Shown here one piece after another: positions 25,757-37,094 of a stretch of 64,000 nucleotides of DNA. Position 1 is the first letter of the stretch; every line of letters begins with the position of its first letter. Made by a program: the position numbers and the translations under genes. The DNA comes from Ruminococcaceae bacterium UBA6845 (GTDB lineage: Bacteria; Bacillota; Clostridia; Oscillospirales; Acutalibacteraceae): NCBI GenBank assembly GCA_002449395.1, contig DKDP01000003.1, positions 144,481 to 208,480 on the forward strand, given 5' to 3'. Under the pieces are notes generated by a model. That model was given only the letters and a program-made list of their open reading frames with translations, was not told the DNA's origin and did no database searches.

Positions 25757-25785
25757 ATTATATGATATGAATTTTAGTTTGTCAA
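25757..25785 (-). promoter_or_regulatory. Consensus promoter of the antisense RNA
   Basis: On the - strand TTGACA (25780-25785) and TATAAT (25757-25762) are perfect and 17 bp apart. Confidence 0.85.
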
Positions 25786-25856
25786 GATCTGTATTATTTA
25801 CGCCGCTTTATTAAAAGCGTTTCGCTGTGTTTTTTATTTCTTTACCGCTCTTTCTA

Positions 25857-25884
25857 TTGAAAAAAGCACTTTTTATGATATACT
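25857..25884 (+). promoter_or_regulatory. Promoter of the LysR gene
   Basis: TTGAAA (25857-25862) and TATACT (25879-25884) are 16 bp apart. Confidence 0.55.
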
Positions 25885-25909
25885 ATAATAGTGAAACGGA
25901 GGTCGGCAT

Positions 25910-26845
25910 ATGAACCTTTTGCATATGAAATACGCAGTTGAAATTGCGGAAACAAAATCAATTAACAAGGCTGCCGAAAAGCTGTATGTCGGTCAGTCTG
26001 CACTCAGCCGTGCAATAAAGGAGCTTGAGGCGAGCCTCGGAGTGGCTCTCTTTGAACGCAGTGCAAAGGGTATGTTCCTGACTCCGGACGGCGAGACCTT
26101 TGTCCGCTATGCTAAAAGTGTCCTCAAGCAGGTTGACGCAATTGAAAATCTGTTCAGCGGTGAAAATTCGGGCATAAAGCATTTTTCGCTTTCTGCGCCG
26201 AGAGTAAGCTACATTGCCGACGCATTTGCAAAGTTTTCAAAGCTGATTGAAAAAGGTACTCAGGCAGAGCTTTTTTATAAAGAAACAAACGCAATGCGTG
26301 CAATAAGGAACATCCTCAATGACGAATTTAAGCTCGGAATTATCCGCTATGCGGAGAGCTATGACAGATATTATAAGGAAATGATGGACGAAAAGGGTCT
26401 TGAATATGAGCTGATAACGGAGTTTCGCTATATGCTGTTAGTGCACAAGGACAGTCCGCTTGCTCAAAAGGACGAGATCACCTATGATGATCTGCGTGAT
26501 CTTGTTATGATTGCACACGCCGATCCGTATGTTCCGTCACTTCCTCTTTCCGAGGTCAAAAAGGAGGAACTGCCCGACAATTCGGACAGAAAAATCCTGA
26601 TTTTTGAGCGTGCAAGCCAGTTTGAACTCCTTGCCGAGAATCACGAAACGTATATGTGGTCGTCACCGATACCCGAACAGCTTTTGAAAAGATACGGGCT
26701 GATTCAGCGGTACTGCGCCGACAATAAAAGAGTGTATAAGGACATTCTGATCCATCGCAGAGACTATACACTTTCCGAGCTTGACAATATGTTCGTTGAG
26801 GAACTCGTAAAAGCGAAAAGAAGAACATTGGGAGAGGAGATCTGA
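25910..26845 (+). CDS. LysR-family transcriptional regulator
   Basis: 311 aa; ATG at 25910 behind CGGAGG. The N-terminal winged helix-turn-helix covers residues 1-62 (SINKAAEKLYVGQSALSRAIKELE), followed by a linker helix and a two-lobed periplasmic-binding-like effector domain. Effector and targets are unknown. LysR genes often control a divergent neighbour; here the divergent neighbour is the toxin locus and recA, and the downstream phosphodiesterase is only two bases away, so the pair probably forms an operon. Confidence 0.92.
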   Translation: MNLLHMKYAVEIAETKSINKAAEKLYVGQSALSRAIKELEASLGVALFERSAKGMFLTPDGETFVRYAKSVLKQVDAIENLFSGENSGIKHFSLSAPRVSYIADAFAKFSKLIEKGTQAELFYKETNAMRAIRNILNDEFKLGIIRYAESYDRYYKEMMDEKGLEYELITEFRYMLLVHKDSPLAQKDEITYDDLRDLVMIAHADPYVPSLPLSEVKKEELPDNSDRKILIFERASQFELLAENHETYMWSSPIPEQLLKRYGLIQRYCADNKRVYKDILIHRRDYTLSELDNMFVEELVKAKRRTLGEEI

Positions 26846-26847
26846 CT

Positions 26848-27390
26848 ATGAAATGGTTGATTGCATCCGATATTCACGGCAGTGCATATTGGTGCCGTAA
26901 GCTGATTGAGGCATACAAGAAAGAAAAGGCGGATAAGCTGATCCTGCTCGGAGATGTGCTCTATCACGGACCGAGAAACGATCTGCCCGACGAATATGCA
27001 CCGAAAGAGGTCATTGAGATACTCAACGGAATGAAGAATGAAATCCTATGTGTGAGAGGCAACTGCGACACCGAGGTTGATCAGATGGTTCTTAAATTCC
27101 CGGTGCTTGCCGATTATGCTGTTCTTTCACTCGGCGAAAGAATGATTTATATGACCCATGGTCACGTTTATAACGAAAGCAATATTCCTCCGATATCGGA
27201 CGGGGATATCCTGCTCCACGGTCACACGCACGTTCCGAAATGTACGGAACACGAAAGCTATGTTTATATGAACCCGGGTTCGGTTTCAATTCCGAAAGAA
27301 AACAGCCATCACGGCTATATGACCCTACAAGACGGAACTTTTCTTTGGAAAGACTTTGACGGGAATGTAATCAGAGAGTACAAAATATAA
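26848..27390 (+). CDS. yfcE: YfcE/MJ0936-type metallophosphodiesterase
   Basis: 180 aa cytosolic phosphodiesterase with two metal ions. All five calcineurin-like motifs are present: SDIHGS, LGDVLYHGPRN, VRGNCD, THGH and HGHTHVP. YfcE hydrolyses phosphodiesters such as bis-pNPP in vitro; the natural substrate is unknown. The gene starts two bases after the LysR stop. Confidence 0.92.
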   Translation: MKWLIASDIHGSAYWCRKLIEAYKKEKADKLILLGDVLYHGPRNDLPDEYAPKEVIEILNGMKNEILCVRGNCDTEVDQMVLKFPVLADYAVLSLGERMIYMTHGHVYNESNIPPISDGDILLHGHTHVPKCTEHESYVYMNPGSVSIPKENSHHGYMTLQDGTFLWKDFDGNVIREYKI

Positions 27391-27405
27391 ATAGCGGATA
27401 TAACA

Positions 27406-27434
27406 AAACGGCGGTCATTGACCGCCGTTTATCT
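27406..27434 (+). terminator. Bidirectional terminator
   Basis: AAACGGCGGT pairs with ACCGCCGTTT between the convergent phosphodiesterase and BMP-lipoprotein genes; T-run on both strands. Confidence 0.85.
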
Positions 27435-27456
27435 TAGGTGTTTGATTGTAAAAATT

Positions 27457-28566
27457 TTATTTTGCAATTGTAACGCCGGCAACGGGAACTGTTGCGCTGA
27501 CCTTCTGCGAGAGCTTACCGTTGAGGATAAGAGCCTCTGCGTTATCAACGGCTGTCTGTGTTCCGGGAGCTGCGGCTGCGCCGAGCTTTGAAAGATAAGT
27601 TGCTCCGTCCTTATAGTTTCCGGTGTAAGCCGGGATCTCGGGAACGGCGTTTGACTTGTCGATTTCCTTGCCGTCCTTATCGTACTCAACGTCGTCGTAG
27701 TCAATATCCTCCATTATTGTATTGAGATAATACTGAGCAAAGTCATAGCGGGGAGCGCAGATGAATCCATCCTTGTCGGCGAGTCTGTCGGAACCGAATC
27801 CGCAGAAGAAAGCGTCCTCACGGTTTTCTGCAATTTCTTCACTGTAAAAATCGGATGCAAGAACAACATTGCCGTTTGCAACGAGTGCATGACAGTCGTT
27901 CTTGACGTCCTTGCAAACTTTTGCCTCAATCTTAACGTCGGAATAAGCCGACTGTGCGCCGAGTGCAAAAGCATTGAGGAGAGCAAGATCGCTCTCGGAC
28001 TCGAGAAGATAGCCGATCTTCGGAACCTTGAGCTCCTTAGCTTTGAGTGCGGCGGCAACACCGGAGAGGTAAACTGCACCGGAAATGTTAGCGGTATAGG
28101 AATGAACGTTATCGCCGATATCCTTGCCGTTGTAAACAATGTACTGAACCTTTGAATCCTCTGCGGAAACATCACCGTCAGAGGATGAACCCGAAACGTA
28201 CTTCTCAACAGCGCCCATATATCCGGGGTCTGCAAGGAAGATCAATGTGCACTCACGGTTTGTAAGAGTGTGAATAGCGTCATATGCGGCATCTTCATCG
28301 GTCGGATCAACCTTTTCAATGTACTGGAATCTGTCACTGTTGATTCCTGCGCCGAACGAGATCAAATCATTGATTGCCGAAACACAAAGAAGAGTTGAGA
28401 GATCGGGAACGTAGTCGTCCGCATCCTCACGCTGTCCGGGGAGAATAACGCCGATTTTGATATTGTCCTTCGTGATATCCGTATCGTCAACCATACTGCA
28501 CGATGCAAGTGAGAAGCAAAGTACGGCTACAATCACGAGAGCCAAGACTTTTTTTAACGTTTTCAT
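27457..28566 (-). CDS. BMP-family substrate-binding lipoprotein
   Basis: 369 aa; ATG at 28566 behind AAGGAGGA. Lipoprotein signal peptide with lipobox SLASC, then the BMP/Med-type periplasmic-binding fold: KIGVILPG at the mature N-terminus, TLIFLADPGYMGAVEKY and IGYLLESESDLALLNAFALGAQSAY further on. Family members bind nucleosides or similar ligands for an ABC importer. No permease or ATPase genes are adjacent, so this is an orphan receptor or works with a distant transporter. Confidence 0.82.
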   Translation of the reverse strand: MKTLKKVLALVIVAVLCFSLASCSMVDDTDITKDNIKIGVILPGQREDADDYVPDLSTLLCVSAINDLISFGAGINSDRFQYIEKVDPTDEDAAYDAIHTLTNRECTLIFLADPGYMGAVEKYVSGSSSDGDVSAEDSKVQYIVYNGKDIGDNVHSYTANISGAVYLSGVAAALKAKELKVPKIGYLLESESDLALLNAFALGAQSAYSDVKIEAKVCKDVKNDCHALVANGNVVLASDFYSEEIAENREDAFFCGFGSDRLADKDGFICAPRYDFAQYYLNTIMEDIDYDDVEYDKDGKEIDKSNAVPEIPAYTGNYKDGATYLSKLGAAAAPGTQTAVDNAEALILNGKLSQKVSATVPVAGVTIAK

Positions 28567-28735
28567 TAAAGAGTCCTCCTTAGAGAATTATACGTTTGTG
28601 AAATTATAAATACATTATAGTGTATTTGCAGATGAAAATCAAGGAAAATTTTCACAAGTATCGCAAATTACACTGTCAATCTTGTTCATACATTATTAAT
28701 TGTATAAATTTATTTTGTTAAATGACAACATATCC

Positions 28736-28764
28736 TTGCAAACAGAGACAAGTTATTGTATAAT
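28736..28764 (+). promoter_or_regulatory. Promoter of the ABC exporter operon
   Basis: TTGCAA (28736-28741) and TATAAT (28759-28764) are 17 bp apart. Confidence 0.65.
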
Positions 28765-28803
28765 TACAATGTATTTTTATAATGCCTGAAAGGGCGGTGT
28801 GAT

Positions 28804-29505
28804 ATGGGCTATATTGAATTTGCAGATGTTTATAAGAGATATAAATCCGGCTCCGACACGGTCAATGCACTTGACGGGGTCAGCTTCAGTATAGATAAAG
28901 GCGAGCTTTGCGTTGTTGTAGGCCCCAGCGGAGCGGGCAAAACAACGCTTCTGAACGTTCTCGGCGGAATGGACAGATGCTCCGAGGGTCAGATTGCCGT
29001 TGACGATAAGATCATTACGGATTTCGGCAAGCGTATGCTTATGCTTTACCGCAGGAGCGAGGTGGGTTTTATTTTTCAGTCCTATAACCTTGTGCCGAAT
29101 CTGACGGCGATAGAGAACCTTGAACTTGTGGCAAATCTGAGTGACAAGGCTGTTGACTGTATGGCTCTTTTGAAGCTGGTAGGCCTTGAAAAACGGGCAA
29201 ATCTTTTCCCGTCTCAGCTTTCGGGCGGTGAACAGCAGCGAGTTGCGATCGCAAGAGCACTTGTCAAGAAGCCGAAGCTCCTCCTCTGCGACGAGCCGAC
29301 GGGAGCGCTTGATTTTGAAACGGGAATACAGGTTCTCAAGCTCATTAAAAAGGTTTCAGAAATAATGAAAATGACGGTTGTAATAATAACCCATAATCAT
29401 GCGATAGCTCCGATTGCGGATCGCATTATAACAATGAAAAGCGGAAAAATCAGCAAGATTGAGATCAATGACACACCGATGCCGGTCGAAAGGATAGAGT
29501 GGTAA
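28804..29505 (+). CDS. ABC transporter ATP-binding protein (MacB/LolD-like)
   Basis: 233 aa nucleotide-binding subunit. Walker [10 protein letters not shown] (about 41-49), signature LSGGEQQR, Walker [13 protein letters not shown] and a switch histidine (VIITHNHA). This is the MacB/LolD/FtsE-type class that powers mechanotransmission permeases rather than channels. The stop overlaps the permease ATG by one base (TAATG). Confidence 0.94.
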   Translation: MGYIEFADVYKRYKSGSDTVNALDGVSFSIDKGELCVVVGPSGAGKTTLLNVLGGMDRCSEGQIAVDDKIITDFGKRMLMLYRRSEVGFIFQSYNLVPNLTAIENLELVANLSDKAVDCMALLKLVGLEKRANLFPSQLSGGEQQRVAIARALVKKPKLLLCDEPTGALDFETGIQVLKLIKKVSEIMKMTVVIITHNHAIAPIADRIITMKSGKISKIEINDTPMPVERIEW

Positions 29506-32500
29506 TGACGAAAACCCTCATCAAGGATACTCTTCGTTCCATTGCCGCAAACAAGCTGAGATTTATTTCGGTTGCGATTATTGTCGCTCTCGGAATCAGT
29601 TTCTATGTCGGCATAAATTCGGCGTCTCCTGCGATGAAATATGAGGCAAACGAGTATTTCAACAGGAATAATCTGATGGACGTTTGCGTCACCTCGCCGA
29701 TCCCGTTCACGGACGATGATATCGAAAAAATCGAAAAAATAAAAAATGTAACGCAGGTTGTCAGATCACAGTATGTTGACGGCTATGCGGAGCTCGGCCG
29801 TGACACGATTGTCAACAGGAACGGAACAGAGCTTATCTGCCGTATAAGCTCGCTCGATGTTGAGAAAGCGAAGGCGTTCCTTGACGGCGAAAAGGATCCG
29901 ACATATCTCAACCGCCTTGATCTTAAAGAAGGCAGACTGCCCGAAAAGGCGGGAGAATGTGTGGTCGACGAAAAATCTGCGGAGTTTTATGACGATATTG
30001 AGATCGGCAAGACGATGAACATTTCACGCGGAGAGAGTGATTCGGAAATTTCACTTAAAACGACAAAGTTCGTGATAGTCGGTATTGTCACTTCGCCGAG
30101 ATATATCTCGCTTGACAGGGGACAGACAAAGCTCGGAACCGGCAAGCTGGATTCCTATATTTATGTTATGCCGTCCGCATTTTCATCGGACGATGTTAAC
30201 GAATTGCTCGTCAAGATGAGGTATTCGGATGCTATTGACAGCTTCTCTGACGAATATTCGGAGAGATCGAATAAAATTGCCGAGGAGATAAAGAAAACCT
30301 CCGAGGAGGCAATCGGTTCCAAGTTGGTCGAGCTGAAAAAGGAATACACTCAGAAAATCGACGATAAAAAAAGTGAGATTTCGGAATATAACAAATCAAG
30401 TGCGGAAGAGCTGAAGGCAAAAGAGGCTTCAATCAAGGAGTTCAAGGAATATGTTGATAACGAGGACAGCATACTCAAGGATCTCAAGAAGTCCAACGAA
30501 AGTTCGATCAACAGTGCGTCGGCAACGCTGAAAAGTCTTGAAAAACAGCTCGATACACTGACTGCATCGTATAATGCCGATGTTAAATCAAGGGACAGTC
30601 AAAGCTCGGAGATCAAAGGTTACAGCGAGCTGAAAAAACTCTATGACGACCTTGAGAAGAAGCATAATTCTGCGGAAACCGAGCTTAATACTCTTGAGGG
30701 AACATATCAGCAGAAAAAAACGGAGCTTTCCGCAAAGAATAAAGAGATAAGCGGACACGAAAGCCGTATTTCGGATTACGAAACGAGAATTTCAACTCTG
30801 ACATCGGACATCGCCGAGCTGGACAGCAAAATCAAAAGGCTCGAGCGGGAGCAAAGCTCACAAAGTGAAAAGGTTACGGCTCAAAATTCGGTTGTCAGCT
30901 ACATAAAAACCGAAATAAAGAAGCAGCAGGATATCATTGACGACAGCAATTCGACAAATTCCGAGCGGCTTGAGGCGATGAGAGAGAGAACAAGACTGAA
31001 CAACAGTCTTTCAACTGCTCAGAATGAGCTTAATTCACGCAACAACGAGTTGAACGATATAAAGTCGGAGCTTTCTGCGGCACGTGCCGAAAAGACGAAA
31101 GAAGAAAACGAAAAGGCTCAGCTTTCTTCAAGTCTTTCGTCGGAGAGGACTGCACTTTCAGCCGCAAAGTCACAGAAAGATGTTTTGCAGACCGAATATA
31201 ATAACGCCGAGGCAAATTATAATTCGGCAAAAAAAGCATATGACGCAGATTCGGCAACGCTCTCAAAATATATGACCTCGATGAATGAACTGACGAGAGG
31301 GCAGACGAGCCTGACTCAGCTTATTGAAAAGGTTGAGCGGGAAGAGCAGGAGATTGCAGGTCTGAATATCAGCGTAACGCAGGCACAGATCAGATATACT
31401 CTTGCTTCCCGAAACAGTTCGATCAAGGTTGAAAAGGCGGAATATGACCTCAAGGTTGCAAAAAGCCGTTACAATGTTGTCGACGGCGAGTATACCGAGC
31501 TGAAAAATGATATTGACAGCAAAAAAGAAACGCTCAATTCCGAGTTGAAGTCGCTCCAAACTACGCTGAAAAATATTTCCGATCTCAGATGGACTGCGAC
31601 ACCGAGGAACGAGCTTGCAGGCTTCGACAGCTTTGGCGTCAGCCTTGAAAATATCAAGTCGATGTCAACGGTTTTCCCGATCGTATTTTTCCTGACGGCG
31701 ATGATCGCCTGCTTCGTTATAATGGTTAAGAACGTTGAGGAAGAGCGAAAGGAAATCGGAGTTTTTAAGTCGTTCGGTTATTCGGATATTTCGATCATTT
31801 TTAAATTTATGATCTACGCTGTCCTTGCTTGGGCGATAGGAGTCTTTGTCGGAACGGTGATGGGAACCTGTGTTCTTCCGTTTGTGATCTGTTCGATTTA
31901 CAATATGACATACAGCGTGCCGAATGTCGGAACTGTTTTCCTTGCAAATTATGTTTTCTTCGGAATAGGGCTTTCTTTTGCGATGATTATTGTCGCAACA
32001 TTCTTTGCGGTAATGCGTGAGCTGAAATATGATCCGGCAACGCTTATGCGTCCGAAAAATATCACCTACAACCGCCGAAATCTCCTTGAAAAAATCCCTG
32101 CTCTGTGGAACAAGATGAGCTACGGAATGGTCGTTGTTGCAAGAACGGTTTCAAGAAGCCGCGGAAGAGTTATGATCGGCACGGTCGGAATTGCGTGCTG
32201 TACCGCTCTGATTCTGTCCTCGCTCGGACTTATTAATTCAACCGCCGCAGTGTCGGGCGCACAGTATGCCGACGACGGCATATTCAAGTATGATATAATG
32301 TATGTTATGAGAACTCCTCAGCAGCAGGATGCGTCGATTCTTAAGAAAATAAGGAACGACCAGCGCACCGAAAATGCAACATTATACAGCAACAGAAATG
32401 CAATTGCAACCGCCGATAAGGATCGGGCGGATAAAAAGCGCCCGGTCAATGTTATTGCAATGGAGAACAGTGACGAGTTTTCACAATATATAAATCTCAG

Positions 32501-33269
32501 AACAACCCATGGCAATCTCGACTTCGGAAAAGGAAACGCTGTTATAACCGATAAAATGGCTAAGGATCTCGGAATTGGGGTCGGAGATAATATAAGATTG
32601 ACATTGCCCGACGGCGACACTCGCACGGCAAGGGTCAGCGGAATTGTGAAGAACTACACAAACCACTATGTCTATATGACGTCGGAAACCTATAAGGCGG
32701 TGTTCGGTGAAGAGCCGCAGTACAGATATATAATTGTCGACGCAAAGTCATATGTTGAGGACAAGGATATCAGGAATCTTGCTTCGGACTTTCTCAAGGA
32801 GGATATCGTTACGGGTGCTTCGACCGCTTCGGAAATGGCAAGCTCCGTCGATGTTTCAATCGACAGAATTTTTGCGGTCGTAATGCTGTTTGTACTTTCG
32901 GCGTGTCTCTTGGCGCTGATAGTTATGTATACAAACTCCAATGTAAACCTCAGCGAGAGAACAAGAGAGATAGCGAACATAAAGGTTATCGGTCTGAGTG
33001 ATCACGAGGTTCTGATTTACGTTATTCGTGAAAATATTATTTCCACAATTTACGGTGCTTTGATCGGACTTGTTGCCGGAATCTTCCTGCATAAGGTGCT
33101 TATCGGATTTATCTCGGTAGACAATATTGTTTACGGCAGCTCAATTGCATGGTGGAGCTATCTTGTAACACTTATTGTTATCACACTGATTTCTGCGATC
33201 TCCGCACTGCCGATCAAGATTAAGGTCGACAGAATCAATATGGCGGAAACGCTTAAGGAAATTGAATAG
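29505..33269 (+). CDS. FtsX-like ABC permease with large extracellular coiled coil
   Basis: 1254 aa; ATG at 29505. An N-terminal membrane helix (about 20-40) leads to an extracytoplasmic MacB-like core. About 425 residues of nearly continuous heptad-rich coiled coil (265-690) follow, then two FtsX modules (about 725-850 and 1120-1250) flanking a second soluble domain. The coiled coil resembles SMC-type sequence and could reach deep into or across the cell wall. It likely transmits ATP hydrolysis in its partner to a cell-wall enzyme, a lipid or a peptide. The size is large for the family; the substrate is not known. Confidence 0.88.
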   Translation: MTKTLIKDTLRSIAANKLRFISVAIIVALGISFYVGINSASPAMKYEANEYFNRNNLMDVCVTSPIPFTDDDIEKIEKIKNVTQVVRSQYVDGYAELGRDTIVNRNGTELICRISSLDVEKAKAFLDGEKDPTYLNRLDLKEGRLPEKAGECVVDEKSAEFYDDIEIGKTMNISRGESDSEISLKTTKFVIVGIVTSPRYISLDRGQTKLGTGKLDSYIYVMPSAFSSDDVNELLVKMRYSDAIDSFSDEYSERSNKIAEEIKKTSEEAIGSKLVELKKEYTQKIDDKKSEISEYNKSSAEELKAKEASIKEFKEYVDNEDSILKDLKKSNESSINSASATLKSLEKQLDTLTASYNADVKSRDSQSSEIKGYSELKKLYDDLEKKHNSAETELNTLEGTYQQKKTELSAKNKEISGHESRISDYETRISTLTSDIAELDSKIKRLEREQSSQSEKVTAQNSVVSYIKTEIKKQQDIIDDSNSTNSERLEAMRERTRLNNSLSTAQNELNSRNNELNDIKSELSAARAEKTKEENEKAQLSSSLSSERTALSAAKSQKDVLQTEYNNAEANYNSAKKAYDADSATLSKYMTSMNELTRGQTSLTQLIEKVEREEQEIAGLNISVTQAQIRYTLASRNSSIKVEKAEYDLKVAKSRYNVVDGEYTELKNDIDSKKETLNSELKSLQTTLKNISDLRWTATPRNELAGFDSFGVSLENIKSMSTVFPIVFFLTAMIACFVIMVKNVEEERKEIGVFKSFGYSDISIIFKFMIYAVLAWAIGVFVGTVMGTCVLPFVICSIYNMTYSVPNVGTVFLANYVFFGIGLSFAMIIVATFFAVMRELKYDPATLMRPKNITYNRRNLLEKIPALWNKMSYGMVVVARTVSRSRGRVMIGTVGIACCTALILSSLGLINSTAAVSGAQYADDGIFKYDIMYVMRTPQQQDASILKKIRNDQRTENATLYSNRNAIATADKDRADKKRPVNVIAMENSDEFSQYINLRTTHGNLDFGKGNAVITDKMAKDLGIGVGDNIRLTLPDGDTRTARVSGIVKNYTNHYVYMTSETYKAVFGEEPQYRYIIVDAKSYVEDKDIRNLASDFLKEDIVTGASTASEMASSVDVSIDRIFAVVMLFVLSACLLALIVMYTNSNVNLSERTREIANIKVIGLSDHEVLIYVIRENIISTIYGALIGLVAGIFLHKVLIGFISVDNIVYGSSIAWWSYLVTLIVITLISAISALPIKIKVDRINMAETLKEIE

Positions 33270-33275
33270 CCTGTT

Positions 33276-33638
33276 ATGAAAGAAAAACTTGAAAAGCTGA
33301 AAAAGGATGTACCGGCGGTGTTTCTTGCGATGCGGAAAAAGGAAACTCCTTGGTATGCAAAGCTGTTTGCGGCGCTGACTGTTGCTTATGCACTGTCGCC
33401 GATTGACCTTATTCCGGATTTTGTTCCCGTGCTCGGATATCTCGACGATTTGCTTATTGTTCCGCTTCTGGTAACGCTGACCGTTAAATGTATTCCGTAC
33501 TCCGTTTGGGAGCAGTGCCGAACAGAATCGGCGGATATGTGGAAGGATGGCAAACCGAAAAAATGGTATTACGCCGTGCCGATCGTTATTTTTTGGCTGA
33601 TAATTATTTGGCTTATCGTAAAAGCAATATTTTTCTGA
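33276..33638 (+). CDS. YkvA-family (DUF1232) membrane protein
   Basis: 120 aa. The DUF1232 core ALSPIDLIPDFVPVLGYLDD is present at about residues 40-60, between two hydrophobic segments; a further hydrophobic helix ends the protein. Function is unknown. It lies six bases after the permease gene and could belong to the same transcript. Confidence 0.88.
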   Translation: MKEKLEKLKKDVPAVFLAMRKKETPWYAKLFAALTVAYALSPIDLIPDFVPVLGYLDDLLIVPLLVTLTVKCIPYSVWEQCRTESADMWKDGKPKKWYYAVPIVIFWLIIIWLIVKAIFF

Positions 33639-33682
33639 AAAAGAGCAGTGACGTTGAATCTATAACGCCACTGCTCAAAATT
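33639..33682 (+). terminator. Bidirectional terminator
   Basis: GAGCAGTG pairs with CACTGCTC with an inner ACGTT/AACG stem, between convergent genes. Confidence 0.75.
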
Positions 33683-33706
33683 TTGCTTTGGTTGTCATTA
33701 AAACAT

Positions 33707-34495
33707 TTATTTAATCTGTTTGCTGATTTTTTGAAGGCATTCAAGCGACTCTTTTATATCCCTTTCGTCGCCGAAATTGTCACGGTAAAGCTCAATCACG
33801 GCGGTGTTGTCATAGCCGTGGGCTTTCAACGCATTAAACAGCTTTTTGAAATCATAATCTCCTTTACCCGGAGCAAGGCAATCGTGCTCCGCTGTGCCGT
33901 CGCTGAGATGAACCTGTGCGATTTTATCTCCGAGCAGGTCAATAAATTCAAACTCATCCTGATTTGTTCGGCGGCACTGCTTGATGTCCAAAACCATTTT
34001 AAAATCGTCGCCGACGAGATCGGCAACCTTTTTCATATAATGCGGATCGGAGCAAAGACAATTGTTCACATTCTCGTGTGCGATAAAAACGCCTGCTTCT
34101 TTTGCGGCATTGTGCAATTTGAGGTAGTTCTCGGCATATAATTCAGGTGAATATCTTTTTCGGCTTTTTCCGCCATGCAGAACGATAAGCTCCGCACCGA
34201 GCGTGTTTGCCGCATTGAAATATCTTTTGTAAAAGTCAATGCTGTCATTCGTCCGACGGTCGTAGTTACTGAAAAACATAAACGGCTCAAATGCTGAGGT
34301 GAACGGATGAATCGAACGCACCTTTATATTATAGTATTCCTTTATTCTGCAAAGCTCTTTTAAATATTCGCCCTCAAGCTCACAGGCGGAATTGAAAAAG
34401 ATCTCCGCTGTTTTTGCCCCGGATCTTCCGACCGCCTCAAACGATTCCTCGATCAGTGCCGGGTAGAAGCACGAGGAGGAAACTCCGATTTTCAT
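33707..34495 (-). CDS. Sugar phosphate isomerase/epimerase family (xylose isomerase-like TIM barrel)
   Basis: 262 aa AP_endonuc_2-type TIM barrel. Conserved metal-site pieces are visible: ELIVLHGGKS, IAHENVNNC, KMVLDIKQ, QVHLSDG and a late AVIELY. Family members isomerise or epimerise sugars, inositol derivatives or hydroxypyruvate; a substrate cannot be assigned. It stands alone and is convergent with the YkvA gene. Confidence 0.85.
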   Translation of the reverse strand: MKIGVSSSCFYPALIEESFEAVGRSGAKTAEIFFNSACELEGEYLKELCRIKEYYNIKVRSIHPFTSAFEPFMFFSNYDRRTNDSIDFYKRYFNAANTLGAELIVLHGGKSRKRYSPELYAENYLKLHNAAKEAGVFIAHENVNNCLCSDPHYMKKVADLVGDDFKMVLDIKQCRRTNQDEFEFIDLLGDKIAQVHLSDGTAEHDCLAPGKGDYDFKKLFNALKAHGYDNTAVIELYRDNFGDERDIKESLECLQKISKQIK

Positions 34496-34609
34496 ATGAA
34501 CACCTGCCTTTTCTATTGATATTTTAGCACCATATCTGCCGTCGGTAAAGACCTTTTAAGCTGTTATTTGCAGAAAATATTATCAAATTGTTAATTTTTT
34601 CAAAAACAC

Positions 34610-34637
34610 TTGATTTTTAAAATAAAGGGGCTATAAT
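34610..34637 (+). promoter_or_regulatory. groESL promoter
   Basis: TTGATT (34610-34615) and TATAAT (34632-34637) are 16 bp apart, immediately before the CIRCE element. Confidence 0.75.
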
Positions 34638-34641
34638 ATAT

Positions 34642-34668
34642 TTAGCACTCGGGGAACGAGAGTGCCAA
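34642..34668 (+). promoter_or_regulatory. CIRCE element (HrcA operator)
   Basis: TTAGCACTC and GAGTGCCAA flank nine bases. The consensus right arm is GAGTGCTAA, so there is one mismatch. HrcA bound here represses groESL until heat shock. Confidence 0.93.
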
Positions 34669-34705
34669 AACGATAAATATTAAGTTTTAATAGGAGGCTT
34701 TCACA

Positions 34706-36647
<1,942 letters not shown>

Positions 36648-36672
36648 TAAGCAAAATCTGAATATCTAAAGC

Positions 36673-36710
36673 AAAACACCGCCGAACGGATTCCCGTTCG
36701 GCGGTGTTTT
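36673..36710 (+). terminator. groESL terminator
   Basis: AACACCGCCGAAC pairs with GTTCGGCGGTGTT, with T-run. The same stem and its upstream flank recur after lysA (51708-51745). Confidence 0.9.
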
Positions 36711-36769
36711 GCTATGCAGTAATTAAATTATGCGTCCTTATCTTAGAACCTTGACATAGCCCTGACAAA

Positions 36770-36798
36770 GAAAAAAGAGCAGATCTATTGATCTACTC
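36770..36798 (-). terminator. Terminator of the initiator tRNA gene
   Basis: On the - strand GAGTAGAT pairs with ATCTGCTC (one G-U) and is followed by six T. Confidence 0.75.
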
Positions 36799-36803
36799 CT
36801 TTG

Positions 36804-36879
<76 letters not shown>

Positions 36880-36914
36880 ATATTTGATTGTGCCCCTCTC
36901 AAGAGTGCCTTATT

Positions 36915-36943
36915 ATTATATTACTATAATATAGTTTTGTCAA
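36915..36943 (-). promoter_or_regulatory. tRNA-fMet promoter
   Basis: On the - strand TTGACA (36938-36943) and TATAAT (36915-36920) are perfect and 17 bp apart. Confidence 0.85.
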
Positions 36944-37017
36944 GTCTTTTTTTATATTTTTTTCGAATGGTCGGAAAATATACATAAAGGAGTACCACGT
37001 ATTTATTTTACGGGATG

Positions 37018-37046
37018 TTGACTTTTAGGACAGACTTTTATATAAT
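37018..37046 (+). promoter_or_regulatory. hydE promoter
   Basis: TTGACT (37018-37023) and TATAAT (37041-37046) are 17 bp apart. Confidence 0.75.
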
Positions 37047-37094
37047 ATAAAAAGTCTATCGTTTTAATAGGTAATTTGAAAAGGGGGCGACGGT

